64,000 bases of DNA, taken from Allosphingosinicella indica. Lineage in GTDB: Bacteria > Pseudomonadota > Alphaproteobacteria > Sphingomonadales > Sphingomonadaceae. The stretch's first letter is position 1. Every line of letters starts with the position of its first letter. Made by a program: the position numbers and the translations under genes. Under the pieces are notes generated by a model, which saw nothing but the letters and a program-made list of their open reading frames with translations, was not told where the DNA came from and did not search any database. The stretch spans positions 1,913,501 to 1,977,500 of the forward strand of contig NZ_LT840185.1 in NCBI RefSeq assembly GCF_900177405.1, given 5' to 3'. Shown here one piece after another: positions 63,716-64,000 of this stretch.

Positions 63716-63854
63716 CGCCACTCTCCTAGAGCCTTTCGGCGGCGCGGCAAATCGATCTCGACGCGCCGTCGCCGGTGAACGCTGCGGAATGCTTCGAAAC
63801 CGCCGTTGCGGGGTTGCCACCCCCCAATCTTCCCCCTATGTCCCGCCCCGCAGC

Positions 63855-63931
63855 GCGCCCGTAGCTCAGCTGGATAGAGCACCAGACTACGAATCTGGGG
63901 GCCGGAGGTTCGAATCCTTCCGGGCGCGCCA
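63855..63931 (+). tRNA. tRNA-Arg (anticodon ACG)
   Basis: The cloverleaf is complete. Acceptor GCGCCCG pairs with CGGGCGC, the anticodon arm is CCAGA-CTACGAA-TCTGG, the T-arm is GGAGG-TTCGAAT-CCTTC, and the end is G plus encoded CCA. The length is 77 bases. ACG is read as ICG after editing by TadA. Confidence 0.97.
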
Positions 63932-64000
63932 GCATCCTCTTCCATCGTTGCACCGATCGCCGCTTTGCGGGCATGACGCCGCGCGATGACGAATGGGCAG

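Overview
The window is high-GC, densely packed alphaproteobacterial chromosome, most likely from a sphingomonad (order Sphingomonadales). I infer this from the order pcm-like / tolC / PopZ-family (DUF2497) gene / valS, from a giant filamentous-haemagglutinin locus with CHAT and CHASE2 partners, and from CGTCAT...ATGACG palindromic repeats of a type common in that group. No database search was possible, so all family names rest on motifs and general knowledge.

Layout. 1-11.3 kb is a c-type cytochrome region. The end of a multihaem cytochrome and a metallophosphoesterase lie on the + strand. Facing them is a tight four-gene minus-strand operon: a five-haem cytochrome, a GlcG/HbpS-like lipoprotein, an outer-membrane barrel, and a ten-CxxCH cytochrome carrying a beta-propeller. 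11.5-15 kb holds a ThDP enzyme and an aldehyde dehydrogenase, separated by a small unit with 28-bp perfect inverted ends around a GIY-YIG gene. 15.1-33 kb is a minus-strand two-partner-secretion locus: exported CHAT protein, CHASE2 nucleotide cyclase, FecR-like secreted protein, TpsB transporter, about 3070-residue TpsA adhesin with an internal C-type-lectin-like domain, and a membrane protein with a cyclic-nucleotide-binding domain.

33-40 kb holds a phosphotransferase, an ECF sigma factor with a coupled membrane protein, and a 45-codon peptide gene followed by a strong terminator and two cupin/HEAT-like proteins. That set looks like a peptide-modification locus. Malate synthase G follows. 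40-50.5 kb holds an EAL protein, prfC, an acyl-CoA catabolic operon (thiolase, NTF2-like protein, feruloyl-CoA-synthetase-like ligase, tandem HxlR regulator), tRNA-Cys, a LytS/LytTR two-component pair and an exported amidohydrolase. 50.5-64 kb has a double palindrome with a sigma-54-type promoter, then pcm-like, tolC, popZ-like and valS (with an in-frame palindromic insertion). A lipid kinase and a hemB-led chain of overlapping genes follow, then a small lipoprotein and tRNA-Arg.

The strongest candidates for undescribed biology are three. First, the TPS adhesin operon encodes both a cyclic-nucleotide maker and a cyclic-nucleotide-binding membrane protein, plus a CHAT protease-like protein. 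Second, the short peptide with its cupin/HEAT pair. Third, the cytochrome/barrel/GlcG operon, which could be an electron conduit across the outer membrane.
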